64,000 nucleotides of DNA. Source: CAYSGL01 sp964520985. Its GTDB lineage: Bacteria > Pseudomonadota > Alphaproteobacteria > Micavibrionales > Micavibrionaceae. The translations under genes and the position numbers were made by a program. Below are positions 49,466 to 57,329 of the stretch, one piece after another. The notes under the pieces were generated by a model, which saw only the letters and a list, made by a program, of their open reading frames with translations, ran no database searches and was not told the origin of the DNA. The first letter of the stretch is position 1; each line of letters begins with the position of its first letter. The DNA lies in contig CAZFPB010000002.1 in the NCBI GenBank assembly GCA_964520985.1, positions 186,001 to 250,000 on the forward strand, read 5' to 3'.

Positions 49466-49933
49466 ATGAAAATGTCCAAACGCGCTGAATCCGAAAAACT
49501 GTCCCCTGCTGCTCAAGAGAAGTTTGATGCCAAACTGATCGGTGTGATCGAACATGCTCGTTCGATCGGATTCAAGTTTCCGAAAGATGGATATATCGAT
49601 GATACTCATCAAGGAAAACCCAGCAAGAAGGAATACGGTAAGTATGCTGATCAAGTGATCTGCTACATTTCAGCATCGCAATATGGTGTTACCACTGACA
49701 TTGAAGTATCGTTTTACGTATCGTTGGAATCGGATCTATATCGTTCGGTCGTGGATGTCGAAAAATACATACCTGTCTCTCGGTTCATGAAGATGACCAA
49801 AGGTGATGTGGAATACATGATCAAAACGGTCAACACCAGTATCGAAAAGATCAGGGCACTGGATCGCCAACTCAACGATACCGAAAACGACGCCCTCAAA
49901 GCAATTACTCGGACGATCGCAGGTCGCCGATAA
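49466..49933 (+). CDS. SIGF family protein 2
   Basis: 155 residues. EHARSIGFKF, core VICYISASQYGVTTDIEVSF and RFMKMTKGDVEYMI align with the proteins at 48470 and 52398. Function unknown. Confidence 0.8.
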   Translation: MKMSKRAESEKLSPAAQEKFDAKLIGVIEHARSIGFKFPKDGYIDDTHQGKPSKKEYGKYADQVICYISASQYGVTTDIEVSFYVSLESDLYRSVVDVEKYIPVSRFMKMTKGDVEYMIKTVNTSIEKIRALDRQLNDTENDALKAITRTIAGRR

Positions 49934-49943
49934 CCAGTTCAAC

Positions 49944-49980
49944 ATGGCACTTAGGGGAGACAAATGTCTCCCCTCTTTTT
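49944..49980 (+). terminator. Terminator with ATGGCACTT tag
   Basis: ATGGCACTT then GGGGAGAC/GTCTCCCC and T-run. Confidence 0.9.
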
Positions 49981-50005
49981 GTGTATTAAGGGCCTGGAAT
50001 TTGAC

Positions 50006-50048
50006 GCATCCCCGGTGTTTGTCTCCCCCCGCTTCAGGTGCCATCGCG
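50006..50048. repeat. Intergenic repeat, type A, copy 4
   Basis: GCATCCCCGGTGTTTGTCTC then the type A end AGGTGCCATCGCG; preceded by GGAATTTGAC as in copy 5. Confidence 0.7.
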
Positions 50049-50096
50049 CTCGATTTCATAAAGGTATTATCCCTCTAAACTGAGCCTAGGTCAACA

Positions 50097-50125
50097 TTGA
50101 CCTTCAATGTGTTTTTTGTGATAAT
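50097..50125 (+). promoter_or_regulatory. Early promoter with leader hairpin
   Basis: TTGACC, 17 bp, GATAAT; hairpin GGGAGGT/ACCTCCC (50132-50149) lies at the expected transcript start. Confidence 0.75.
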
Positions 50126-50177
50126 ATTTGGGGGAGGTTTTGACCTCCCGTTCTGCAATCTACATGAGGATTGTATT

Positions 50178-50423
50178 ATGAGACATGCAGAAGATACGAA
50201 TGCTGTATATGCGCAAGCGTTGCAGGGAATTAAGTTTCCTGCCACTCGAGATCAGCTTGTTGCGCAGGCGGAGGCAAATCATGCTGACAACCATGTTATT
50301 GATGTGTTGAAGCATATGCCCGATGATGACACATACAATACAATGCCTGATGTGTTTATCAATACGCGTGAAGGAAAAAATCAGGCACTACATGATACTG
50401 TTCACAAAGGCAAAAAACAATAA
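50178..50423 (+). CDS. DUF2795-like small protein
   Basis: 81 residues from ATG 50178 (ATGAGGAT upstream). IKFPATRDQLVAQAEANHA, VIDVLKHMPDD and Y-x-x-x-x-D-V match the pattern of DUF2795 proteins, of unknown function and widespread in bacteria. Possibly host-derived. Confidence 0.6.
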   Translation: MRHAEDTNAVYAQALQGIKFPATRDQLVAQAEANHADNHVIDVLKHMPDDDTYNTMPDVFINTREGKNQALHDTVHKGKKQ

Positions 50424-50428
50424 CCTTC

Positions 50429-50454
50429 AAGGGCAGCTTTAAACGGCTGCCCTT
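50429..50454 (+). terminator. Terminator-like hairpin
   Basis: AAGGGCAGC/GCTGCCCTT, followed by a short T-poor tail. Confidence 0.6.
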
Positions 50455-50455
50455 C

Positions 50456-50482
50456 TTGACCTTACTCCATAATTGTTATAAT
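50456..50482 (+). promoter_or_regulatory. Early promoter
   Basis: TTGACC and TATAAT with 15 bp; TAATAT with 17 bp is the alternative. Confidence 0.7.
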
Positions 50483-50516
50483 ATGGCCTCACATCAACAA
50501 AAAAGGGGCAAGTGCC

Positions 50517-50804
50517 ATGTCGTACGTAATCTACAATCCACAAACCTGGCGTATCCTCAAGCTGAATGGCAGTCAAGCGATCTACAAAGAGCAGCGCACC
50601 GCCAAAGCACAATATACTCGTGCTAAGAATAACGGCGTGATCAACGACAGCTGGAAAGTTGATACGCTCGAGAACTACCAAAACAACGAGCCGATGGTAG
50701 AAACGTACAACATGCTCGACCCTGAACGCAAACCGTTTAACATTCGGATGAGCGATAAGGGAACCTGTTGTGATCCTGCAACCGAATCATATCACTCGAT
50801 GTAA
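50517..50804 (+). CDS. Early-region small protein
   Basis: 95 residues starting MSYVIYNPQTWRILKLNGSQ, basic N-terminal half with AKAQYTRAKN. Start in TGCCATG. Function unknown. Confidence 0.8.
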   Translation: MSYVIYNPQTWRILKLNGSQAIYKEQRTAKAQYTRAKNNGVINDSWKVDTLENYQNNEPMVETYNMLDPERKPFNIRMSDKGTCCDPATESYHSM

Positions 50805-50815
50805 GGGGCAATCCG

Positions 50816-51049
50816 ATGAGCCGATATACTGACAAACAACTCAGCGATGCGTTCGATCGGGTGCGGGATTCCAAAAACTGGAAGAACCCGATCAAAGCAG
50901 ACATCATTGTGGTAGATGAGGCTGACAGAGCCCTGATCACGGAAGCTGTGATTCACTACACGGGAAGTGTGCCAACCTTTACACGCAAAGGAAATGATGC
51001 GTTCACGCGTGTCAAAGCTGCCGGTTATTATCTGACGATAGGGTCGTAA
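50816..51049 (+). CDS. Early-region small protein
   Basis: 77 residues; AKADIIVVDEADRALITEAV shortened here as KADIIVVDEADRALI, a hydrophobic strand then acidic turn. Same transcript as 50517. Function unknown. Confidence 0.75.
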   Translation: MSRYTDKQLSDAFDRVRDSKNWKNPIKADIIVVDEADRALITEAVIHYTGSVPTFTRKGNDAFTRVKAAGYYLTIGS

Positions 51050-51060
51050 GACCCTATCTT
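51037..51060. terminator. Bidirectional terminator
   Basis: GATAGGGTC/GACCCTATC between convergent genes; overlaps the stop codon. Confidence 0.75.
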
Positions 51061-51302
51061 GACACCGTTCTGATAGGCATCACTGAACAATCTTTGATCT
51101 GATGGCGGCTAATCGCTGCCATTGGCATTTTCTTGCTTGGCCATATGTACGTTTTAAGAAGTGATCTTGTTGGATAACCATCCCACCCAAGAAACTTATT
51201 ATCCGTTGTTACCAGCACAAAGCCTGTGACCTCTCGATAACCCATATCCATCCACTCCGTTTGACCTTTAAGCATGATCGAGGGTTTGCGATCAAAGTTC
51301 AA
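51054..51302 (-). CDS. Leftward small protein
   Basis: Up to 82 residues from TTG 51302, or 73 from ATG 51275; neither has a clear ribosome site. YREVTGFVLVTTDNKFLGWD and SLLKTYIWPSKKMP look like a real small alpha/beta protein. Function unknown. Confidence 0.55.
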   Translation of the reverse strand: MNFDRKPSIMLKGQTEWMDMGYREVTGFVLVTTDNKFLGWDGYPTRSLLKTYIWPSKKMPMAAISRHQIKDCSVMPIRTVSR

Positions 51303-51328
51303 CTAATTTCTCGGATATGGAATTTGAC

Positions 51329-51383
51329 GTACTCCCTGTGTTTGTCTCGTCCTGTTTAAGACCGTTGCGTTTTGTTATTATGG
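51329..51383. repeat. Intergenic repeat, type B, copy 5
   Basis: CTGTGTTTGTCTCGTCCTG then ACCGTTGCGTTTTGTTATTA. Confidence 0.7.
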
Positions 51384-51481
51384 AAGTATTATATCTCAAG
51401 TTAGGGAGGAAGTCAACGTGATTGAAAAATGCTTGATTTTAAGGTAGAATTGACGTTACGTATATCTTAAAGGAGTGCAAG

Positions 51482-51868
51482 ATGGCCGGACCTTCCGATC
51501 AAGTCTTATCCTTCCTTTCTTCGCAAACGGATTGGTTGACTTCTCAGCAAGTTTATGAGCATCTAAAGGCGTCTCACGATATGAAGCAAGTGACCAACTG
51601 CTTATATCGCTTGACTTTGAATGGATCCATCAATAAGAAAACAAAGGGAGGTCGAAACATTTACAAATATAAGAATGGAACGACAGTCCCAATTGTTTCT
51701 GCAAAAGCTGCCGTTGCGCCGACTCCATCTGATGCATCGTTAGATAATGCATTGGAAGCAGTGAGTGTGATTGCTGCTGATAGAGAAACCTACCGTAATG
51801 CTTTATTGCAAATCAAAGCGATCATCGATCAAGCACTTGGAGTAAATGATAGTGGCACAAATACTTGA
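51482..51868 (+). CDS. Winged-helix-like protein
   Basis: 128 residues, AAAGGAG upstream. Residues 1-65 (SFLSSQTDWLTSQQVYEHLK, QVTNCLYRLTLNGSI) look like a winged helix; Ala-rich linker; helical C-terminus. Paired with an HTH-like gene, so the two may regulate transcription. Confidence 0.55.
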   Translation: MAGPSDQVLSFLSSQTDWLTSQQVYEHLKASHDMKQVTNCLYRLTLNGSINKKTKGGRNIYKYKNGTTVPIVSAKAAVAPTPSDASLDNALEAVSVIAADRETYRNALLQIKAIIDQALGVNDSGTNT

Positions 51869-52187
51869 ACTTCCACGTGATCCAGAAAAGATTGCATTAT
51901 TACTACGAACAAAGATCAATCAGAAAGTCAAGCTAACTGCAATCGGCAACAGCAAACGAAAGATTCAAGACATAGCAGTCGATCTAATAAACGCATCCGA
52001 AATGCCTTGGGGCGAGATCGCAACAGGAACATTCTTATCGATCGGTACGATCAAGAATCTCGCCACAGGAAAGACGACACGTCCACAAGCAGAGACTGTC
52101 GAACGAATATTCAGATTCTTCAACTTCCAAATTGATTTGTCCAGCGTGGCAATCAAGGCAGGTTTTGCCAACAAACCGAAAGGTTGA
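51846..52187 (+). CDS. HTH-type regulator-like protein
   Basis: 113 residues, GGAG 5 nt upstream of ATG 51846. GEIATGTFLSIGTIKNLATG fits a helix-turn-helix of the Xre/Cro type; basic N-terminal half. Overlaps the winged-helix gene. Candidate regulator of early promoters. Confidence 0.55.
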   Translation: MIVAQILELPRDPEKIALLLRTKINQKVKLTAIGNSKRKIQDIAVDLINASEMPWGEIATGTFLSIGTIKNLATGKTTRPQAETVERIFRFFNFQIDLSSVAIKAGFANKPKG

Positions 52188-52189
52188 AG

Positions 52190-52222
52190 GCACTTGGGCT
52201 GCAGGCTTCGCAGCCCTTTTTT
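52190..52222 (+). terminator. Terminator with GGCACTT tag
   Basis: GGCACTT then GGGCTGC/GCAGCCC with T-run. Confidence 0.9.
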
Positions 52223-52227
52223 ATTTG

Positions 52228-52256
52228 TTGACACTTGGACAGTTAACAGGTAATGT
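52228..52256 (+). promoter_or_regulatory. Promoter of orphan short transcript
   Basis: TTGACA, 17 bp ending AGG, TAATGT; dyad TGGACAG/CTGTCCA spans it. Confidence 0.65.
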
Positions 52257-52261
52257 GCTTG

Positions 52262-52321
52262 TCGCCTGTCCAGGGCTTTTGGTTAAAAAGGTTTGAAAGG
52301 TGGCTTCGGCCACCTTTTTTT
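52262..52321 (+). ncRNA. Candidate 60-nt small RNA
   Basis: Between promoter 52228-52256 and a strong terminator GGTGGC-TTCG-GCCACC plus seven T (52299-52321). No ORF with a ribosome site. The unit is closed on both sides by terminators. Confidence 0.5.
52299..52321 (+). terminator. Intrinsic terminator
   Basis: GGTGGC-TTCG-GCCACC with seven T. Confidence 0.9.
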
Positions 52322-52335
52322 ATGCCTACTATTTG

Positions 52336-52364
52336 TTGACCAACGCGTGTTGAGTAGGTATATT
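52336..52364 (+). promoter_or_regulatory. Early promoter
   Basis: TTGACC, 17 bp ending AGG, TATATT. Confidence 0.8.
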
Positions 52365-52397
52365 GATCTCAAATCAATTACAAATAGGTTCGCTGCC

Positions 52398-52790
52398 ATG
52401 GACATCAAGACTTTCAACAAATGTGTCAAGCATGCACGTTCAATCGGCTTTCGTGTTTCTCTCGTGGTCAACCAATCACCCAATTGCTTGGCTCAATGTA
52501 ATCCGAAACCGAAAATGTTCAATAACATTATGATTCCGTTTGACGTAACGTTTGGCACGTACGAAAGCAATCCAAACTCACCCGACATCATTATCGATTG
52601 TGGTATCCGTGAGTTGCAGTTCCCCATCAAACCAGATACGTTTCTCAAGATGTCGACAAACGACTTCAAAAACATCCTTTCACATATTCGCGTTTTAAGA
52701 AGCGACGAACAGCAGTTAATGAAACGGCTCAACGAATATGATGCCAATGCATCGGCCTACATCAATACTGTGATCAAAGCCAAAGGATAA
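52398..52790 (+). CDS. SIGF family protein 3
   Basis: 130 residues from ATG 52398 in TGCCATGG. KHARSIGFRV and TFLKMSTNDFKNILSHI align with the proteins at 48470 and 49466. Function unknown. Confidence 0.8.
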   Translation: MDIKTFNKCVKHARSIGFRVSLVVNQSPNCLAQCNPKPKMFNNIMIPFDVTFGTYESNPNSPDIIIDCGIRELQFPIKPDTFLKMSTNDFKNILSHIRVLRSDEQQLMKRLNEYDANASAYINTVIKAKG

Positions 52791-52795
52791 TTATC

Positions 52796-53116
52796 ATGCA
52801 ACCGCAACATTATTATCCTGATTGGGTTAATGAAGCAATTGAAGCCCAACTATCAAAAGCTCTCGAGCAAGATGAGATCGACATCGGTGCATGTCAAGGT
52901 GTCTTGCTTGATCGGTTGGAGATCTCGGTCGAACAGTATCTGGAATACATGTACGACTACAGTTTCTTCCGCTGGATCGATGATGAGATGTGGCAAGTTG
53001 GGCTTGATCCTTGGCAGTACTATATGGATCTCCCAATCGAAGAAGAGGAAGCCATCGAAAATGGTTGGCGGATCTTCGTTCAAATCAATCACGTCGAACA
53101 GGCGATTAAGTCATGA
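52796..53116 (+). CDS. Acidic early-region protein
   Basis: 106 residues, strongly acidic, Trp/Tyr-rich (YMYDYSFFRWIDDEMW). Could mimic DNA, but this is only a composition-based guess. Same transcript as 52398. Confidence 0.75.
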   Translation: MQPQHYYPDWVNEAIEAQLSKALEQDEIDIGACQGVLLDRLEISVEQYLEYMYDYSFFRWIDDEMWQVGLDPWQYYMDLPIEEEEAIENGWRIFVQINHVEQAIKS

Positions 53117-53214
53117 TGGCTTTATTGAAATCTGTGTCCTACCCTAATGTTATTGTTGATTGGCTTGCTTGGGTTGTTGAGCGTGCCCTCTTCAATAATA
53201 AAGGAGAGGCACTG

Positions 53215-53634
53215 ATGCCGTTCGATGTTTCACAATTACAACAAGAACAAAAAGTAACAAAGAAAGATCTGGATGTTTTCGCTTGGAACCTAATCGATCT
53301 CGAACTTGTTGACGACTTGCATAGTTGGTTCGATGTTCATAGTGATGAAACCGAAGACTGGATTCCTGATGGCTACATTCGTTACAGCTTTACTGTTGCA
53401 ATGTTGAAGCGTGATGTATGTGGTCCTGCAAAAGGTCAGAAGATTGCACGTGAGACAGCATTGCAATTCCAGCAACAACTGGATGAGTTTGGCTATGTGT
53501 ATCGAAACGTGTATGGTCATCGTACAGGTGGCAATGGAAATTACTACAAAGTTGTAGTAGAATTGCCTCAGGTAGAAGCAACCAAACCTAATTACAAACG
53601 GCTTCGTGTTGATCGCTCTAAGCGTGAATGGTAA
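53215..53634 (+). CDS. Early-region protein
   Basis: 139 residues from ATG 53215, preceded by AAAGGAGAGG. An N-terminal extension to ATG 53113 (ATGA overlap) is in frame and open, so the start is uncertain. C-terminal GYVYRNVYGHRTGGNGNYYK. Function unknown. Confidence 0.7.
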   Translation: MPFDVSQLQQEQKVTKKDLDVFAWNLIDLELVDDLHSWFDVHSDETEDWIPDGYIRYSFTVAMLKRDVCGPAKGQKIARETALQFQQQLDEFGYVYRNVYGHRTGGNGNYYKVVVELPQVEATKPNYKRLRVDRSKREW

Positions 53635-53640
53635 CACGAA

Positions 53641-53654
53641 TTACTAGTAAACAT
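53641..53654. repeat. TTACTAGTAAACAT element copy 4
   Basis: Exact 14-mer directly upstream of the membrane-protein gene 53667. Confidence 0.7.
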
Positions 53655-53666
53655 TGAGGGAATACC

Positions 53667-54164
53667 ATGTCGAAAGTTAATACTTCTTCACTGCTGTGGC
53701 GTCTTGCATCTGTATACGGTCCGTTGACTGAATGTGATTATGTTGGGCGCCAAAACCCACATACCCTCAATGTTTGTCAGTTGGTACGTGCTATCGCAAA
53801 AGGTACATTCTGGTGGTGTGTTGCAATGGCAGCTGGAATGCTTTACGGAGCAGTAACTGGAAGTGCACTTGCTTACATCGCAGCTGCAATCATGACAGGC
53901 ACCTGGGTTAGTATGGATGATGGTGAATGGATGACACCTGTCGGAATCGGTCTTCACGCGTTAGTGGTCGTTATATTCCTCTTGGGAGTGGCGTCGGTAT
54001 GGTGGGTTGAAATAGCCAAACCATATCTTCGTGAAAAGAAACGTCAACGGCTTGCTCTTCGTGAAGGGCAAGAACAGGAAGAACAACCGAGCATCTTGAT
54101 GGTCTGGTTGAAATCGATCCACGACAAAGTGTGTATCAACCTCACAGTAACGCGAGACAAATAA
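53667..54164 (+). CDS. Membrane protein
   Basis: 165 residues with three hydrophobic segments (about 45-62, 66-78 and 92-115) and a charged cytoplasmic tail (REKKRQRLALREGQEQEEQ). Preceded by TTGAGGG and a TTACTAGTAAACAT element. Function unknown. Confidence 0.75.
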   Translation: MSKVNTSSLLWRLASVYGPLTECDYVGRQNPHTLNVCQLVRAIAKGTFWWCVAMAAGMLYGAVTGSALAYIAAAIMTGTWVSMDDGEWMTPVGIGLHALVVVIFLLGVASVWWVEIAKPYLREKKRQRLALREGQEQEEQPSILMVWLKSIHDKVCINLTVTRDK

Positions 54165-54177
54165 CGAAAGTCAACGG

Positions 54178-54206
54178 TTGACCTTCCTGAGGAGATTATG
54201 GATGAT
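54178..54206 (+). promoter_or_regulatory. Early promoter with dyad
   Basis: TTGACC, 17 bp, GATGAT; arms TGAGGAGAT/ATCTCCTCA (54188-54196, 54205-54213). Confidence 0.8.
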
Positions 54207-54239
54207 CTCCTCACATACACAAGAACAGGAAGTGCAGCC

Positions 54240-54569
54240 ATGGAAAAATCATACTGGGGTAGTAACGGAAAACATCAGGATCTGCATGACAAACTGCGTC
54301 CTCTGATTCCGAATTCGGGAAGTGTTGAAAACCCAAACGTCAACAAGGCACTCGAAAAGTTTCGTAAAGCATCAAACTGCTACTATGATCTGTACAACAA
54401 CGGTCTGTGCAATCGTGCTCGCGAATTCGCAGGCATATTCAAAATTGCATCCAGTCGTTACCCTCATCCTGTTCTTCGTTATTCATTCTCCGACAGGCTG
54501 TATGAACTCGTCGAAGAAAAAATGGACGAGATCATCCTCGAAGCCGCCAAAGAACAAAATATCATTTGA
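54240..54569 (+). CDS. Early-region protein
   Basis: 109 residues from ATG 54240 (GCCATGG). Mostly helical. Function unknown. Confidence 0.8.
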   Translation: MEKSYWGSNGKHQDLHDKLRPLIPNSGSVENPNVNKALEKFRKASNCYYDLYNNGLCNRAREFAGIFKIASSRYPHPVLRYSFSDRLYELVEEKMDEIILEAAKEQNII

Positions 54570-54594
54570 CCTGATCGTGGGGATATGTGATAGT
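54566..54594 (+). promoter_or_regulatory. Early promoter with dyad
   Basis: TTGACC, 17 bp, GATAGT; arms GTGGGGATA/TATCCCCAC. Confidence 0.8.
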
Positions 54595-54628
54595 ATCCCC
54601 ACATTCAAAACAATATGAGGTACGTGCC

Positions 54629-55096
54629 ATGGGCTGGTGGGGATATGGTGTTGCTGAAGGTGATGCACCTGACGATATATTAATCGATCTGGTTGATCGA
54701 ATTCATGACAAAAATCCTGGTGTTGATTTCGATGAAGTCGAAATGACACAAGAACATTGGATGAAAGCACGCGATCAATCATTTAACTATTTCCGAAATG
54801 AAACGGAAGACACCTACTTCGAACCTGAAATTGCAGGACAAGTGTTCGTTGCCTTCGCTGTTCACAATGGATTTTCAATCACGGAAGAAATGCGTGATTG
54901 GGGCATAAAATGTGCCGAAGATGATGAATGGGCAAAAGAAGAACCTCAACGGAAACTTCAGATGGATAGTTTGATTTCTGTTCTCAAACAGTATCCTCTC
55001 GAAGGCGGAACCAAATTCGAAATCGAACATAAGGGTCTGATGGAAACAATGTTCGAAGCATTGGAAAAAGAACAACAAGGCAAGAAAACAGATTGA
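54629..55096 (+). CDS. DUF4259-like protein
   Basis: 155 residues from ATG 54629. MGWWGYGVAEGDAPDDILID matches the start of DUF4259 proteins (M-G-x-W-G-x-G-x-x-x-x-D). Acidic. Function unknown. Confidence 0.65.
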   Translation: MGWWGYGVAEGDAPDDILIDLVDRIHDKNPGVDFDEVEMTQEHWMKARDQSFNYFRNETEDTYFEPEIAGQVFVAFAVHNGFSITEEMRDWGIKCAEDDEWAKEEPQRKLQMDSLISVLKQYPLEGGTKFEIEHKGLMETMFEALEKEQQGKKTD

Positions 55097-55121
55097 CCTA
55101 ATTGTGGGGATATGTGATAGT
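55093..55121 (+). promoter_or_regulatory. Early promoter with dyad
   Basis: TTGACC, 17 bp, GATAGT; perfect 13-bp arms (55100-55112, 55121-55133). Confidence 0.85.
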
Positions 55122-55153
55122 ATCCCCACAATTAAACAACAGAGAACGCTGCC

Positions 55154-55576
55154 ATGAAAATCTTCCTCAAAGTTGCTGACATTCTCAAATACATCGAATC
55201 CAATTTCCCCAAAACCGACGAAAACCAAACAACACTCGATCAACTCGTTTGGTTTTGTTGCTGCCGAGAAGCTGACGCAATTTTAAGTGCAGGCACCACG
55301 AAAGATGTAGCTCATATGTTTTTTGAAGGTATTGTTCCGTATAAAATCAATCCGGAACAAAGCTGTCAAGAATGGCTCGACACTATCTACGCTGATATGG
55401 TAGAGACTGATGATGTCGTCGTTGTCACGGATGGTGAGATCACTGACGAAGTTGTAGATGAATATGCAGTCGGCAATGTGGAAAGATGGTTATGGGAACA
55501 CTTCAATCCTAAAAAGGCAAGCGAATTGTTTCCTGATGCTGATGACGACTTTTTCGACGACATGAACGACGACTAA
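55154..55576 (+). CDS. Acidic early-region protein
   Basis: 140 residues, C-terminal DADDDFFDDMNDD. Helical N-terminal half with CCCREADAIL. Function unknown. Confidence 0.8.
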   Translation: MKIFLKVADILKYIESNFPKTDENQTTLDQLVWFCCCREADAILSAGTTKDVAHMFFEGIVPYKINPEQSCQEWLDTIYADMVETDDVVVVTDGEITDEVVDEYAVGNVERWLWEHFNPKKASELFPDADDDFFDDMNDD

Positions 55577-55579
55577 TTG

Positions 55580-55608
55580 TTGACCTTCCTGGGGGCATTA
55601 GGGATGAT
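55580..55608 (+). promoter_or_regulatory. Early promoter
   Basis: TTGACC, 17 bp ending AGG, GATGAT. Confidence 0.75.
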
Positions 55609-55641
55609 GTCCTCACAATCAAACAACAAGAGGTCATTGCC

Positions 55642-56004
55642 ATGCTGTACATCATGAAAGCCTACCACCTGTATGAAGACCACAAAGGTGGTGTCACCAT
55701 CCAACATATGATTGACGACATCCAGCCTGGTGAAGGATCAATCGTATTCGGTGTTCGTGACAGCGGAAAAGGCGAAGTTGCAGTTGCCATCATCAGCCAT
55801 GGGCATAGCACCGACAAAATCTACAACAACCGCAAGTACACAATCGATACAGGTCTTGGCTATCGTTGCAAAGGATATCCGATCAAAATCACAGGGTACA
55901 TCAACGTGTGGAACGGTTGCTGGGAAGCGCATGGTGAATTCCCTGCACTGACAAAAGATAGTGTCAATCTCAAAGCAAAAGTCAACGCATTCGTGTTCAA
56001 ATGA
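55642..56004 (+). CDS. Early-region protein
   Basis: 120 residues, start in TGCCATG. Beta-rich (IVFGVRDSGKGEVAVAII). Function unknown. Confidence 0.8.
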   Translation: MLYIMKAYHLYEDHKGGVTIQHMIDDIQPGEGSIVFGVRDSGKGEVAVAIISHGHSTDKIYNNRKYTIDTGLGYRCKGYPIKITGYINVWNGCWEAHGEFPALTKDSVNLKAKVNAFVFK

Positions 56005-56008
56005 TTAG

Positions 56009-56037
56009 TTGACCTGATCGTGGAGATATGAGACTAT
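56009..56037 (+). promoter_or_regulatory. Early promoter with dyad
   Basis: TTGACC, 17 bp, GACTAT; arms GTGGAGA/TCTCCAC. Confidence 0.75.
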
Positions 56038-56070
56038 GTCTCCACAATCAAACAAAACGAGATCACTGCC

Positions 56071-56211
56071 ATGCCAACCGCCCTGGAACACCTCAAATAC
56101 CTGATCTCTGTCGGATACGAATTTCCGGATGCGCTGTGGAGAACCACTCGCGAGTACAAGCTGTCGATGGACGACGTAGAAGAACTGACTCGTCAATACG
56201 ACAACCAATAA
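56071..56211 (+). CDS. 46-residue early protein
   Basis: Starts in TGCCATG after an early promoter; sequence MPTALEHLKYLISVGYEFPD then DVEELTRQYDNQ, predicted helical. Function unknown. Confidence 0.7.
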   Translation: MPTALEHLKYLISVGYEFPDALWRTTREYKLSMDDVEELTRQYDNQ

Positions 56212-56223
56212 GAGATCAACGCT

Positions 56224-56727
56224 ATGAGTTACCAAAGCCATTATGAATACCTCGATGCGAATCTGAATTCCTTCTGGAAAGGAGTATTCGGCAAATCGCT
56301 CGAACAAATGTATTGTGATGGTATAAGCGCAGCTCATGGTGACAAATGCTATCAGTACCAACACACCTGGCAAGAACACGGAATTCATTTCTATCATGGG
56401 TGTGCGTTGTATATGCTGACGTACACAGACTTGTTGGGTGATTGGCCGAAGCATCAAAGCTGTCAATGGGTGATCGACAATTACGACAAGTACAAGCAAC
56501 ATCTTGCCCCAGTATTCGATTCGGATCAAACGATTATCGAAGTAGAACGTGCAGATGGATCAGTGGTGACTGTATCAAAGAACAAATATGGTGACAAATA
56601 CACCGTATTCGTGGATGGTCTCCCTAAGCATCCATATTGTGAACACGAAGACGTATTTCGAGTGCTCGGTCAATACCTGAATACTGCCGAACATCGTCTC
56701 AAAAAATTACAAGGAACACAGCCATGA
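56224..56727 (+). CDS. Early-region protein
   Basis: 167 residues, AAGAGA upstream. Aromatic-rich N-terminal half; HIFYHGCALYMLTYTDLLG region is reported here only as HGCALYML. Function unknown. ATGA overlap with the next gene. Confidence 0.75.
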   Translation: MSYQSHYEYLDANLNSFWKGVFGKSLEQMYCDGISAAHGDKCYQYQHTWQEHGIHFYHGCALYMLTYTDLLGDWPKHQSCQWVIDNYDKYKQHLAPVFDSDQTIIEVERADGSVVTVSKNKYGDKYTVFVDGLPKHPYCEHEDVFRVLGQYLNTAEHRLKKLQGTQP

Positions 56728-56966
56728 AAAAGCTCACCATTCAACGCTTTTACGTTGCAGAAATGGAAGTCGAAGCTCCGGATAATGCAACGATTGAAGA
56801 TATCCGCCACCTCGTTGCTGACTTCCAACCAAGTGACGTTAGCGATTTTGAAGCTGATGGTTGGATGGTATTTGATGATAAGTTTCACGAAGTGTTGAAT
56901 GATCAAACATACAACCAGATACGAGAAAACGAAATATATGTAACAAATCACGGTGTTCAGATATAA
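56724..56966 (+). CDS. Early-region small protein
   Basis: 80 residues, MKKLTIQRFYVAEMEVEAPD then acidic. Function unknown. Confidence 0.75.
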   Translation: MKKLTIQRFYVAEMEVEAPDNATIEDIRHLVADFQPSDVSDFEADGWMVFDDKFHEVLNDQTYNQIRENEIYVTNHGVQI

Positions 56967-56994
56967 TAACACATCGTGCGACGAATAAAGTTGC

Positions 56995-57023
56995 TTGACA
57001 TGGTTGCTAACATTGGATAGGAT
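56995..57023 (+). promoter_or_regulatory. Early promoter with dyad
   Basis: TTGACA, 17 bp, TAGGAT; 9-bp arms TTGCTAACA/TGTTAGCAA (57004-57012, 57029-57037), unlike other copies in sequence. Confidence 0.8.
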
Positions 57024-57060
57024 GTCAGTGTTAGCAATCAACATCCACAAAGGAAACCAA

Positions 57061-57285
57061 ATGTCTCGCAATAACAAAAATCGTCGTCTCAAGGCAATCG
57101 CTGCATCGTTCACTGCACTTCGCAAGCAAGGTCAGAAAGGTCCTGCACGAACCAAGAAGTTGCACAACAAGGTCAACACGTGGTATCGTGATCCGAAGCG
57201 TCGTGGGCAAGCTGTCACATTGGTGTCAAGTGACACTCCAATTGAGCAACTGATTGCATCGAACGATGAAGCTGTCGCTGCCTAA
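57061..57285 (+). CDS. Small very basic protein
   Basis: 74 residues from ATG 57061 (AAAGGAAACC). MSRNNKNRRLKAIAAS and RTKKLHNKVNTWYRDPKRRG: Arg/Lys-rich, probably nucleic-acid binding. Function unknown. Confidence 0.75.
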   Translation: MSRNNKNRRLKAIAASFTALRKQGQKGPARTKKLHNKVNTWYRDPKRRGQAVTLVSSDTPIEQLIASNDEAVAA

Positions 57286-57299
57286 TACGGCAGTTGCAG

Positions 57300-57313
57300 T
57301 TACTAGTAAACAT
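57300..57313. repeat. TTACTAGTAAACAT element copy 5
   Basis: Exact 14-mer, 17 bp upstream of ATG 57330 of a membrane-protein gene. Confidence 0.7.
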
Positions 57314-57329
57314 TTAGGTGTTCACGAAC

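Noticed and set aside
49736..50059. Leftward ORF starting MAPEAGGDKH through the type A repeat
   Set aside because: The same frame start appears in other repeat copies without continuing, has no ribosome site and is antisense to a gene.
56995..57060. Upstream start for the basic protein at 57061
   Set aside because: It would place the start in the promoter; ATG 57061 has AAAGGAAACC at proper spacing.
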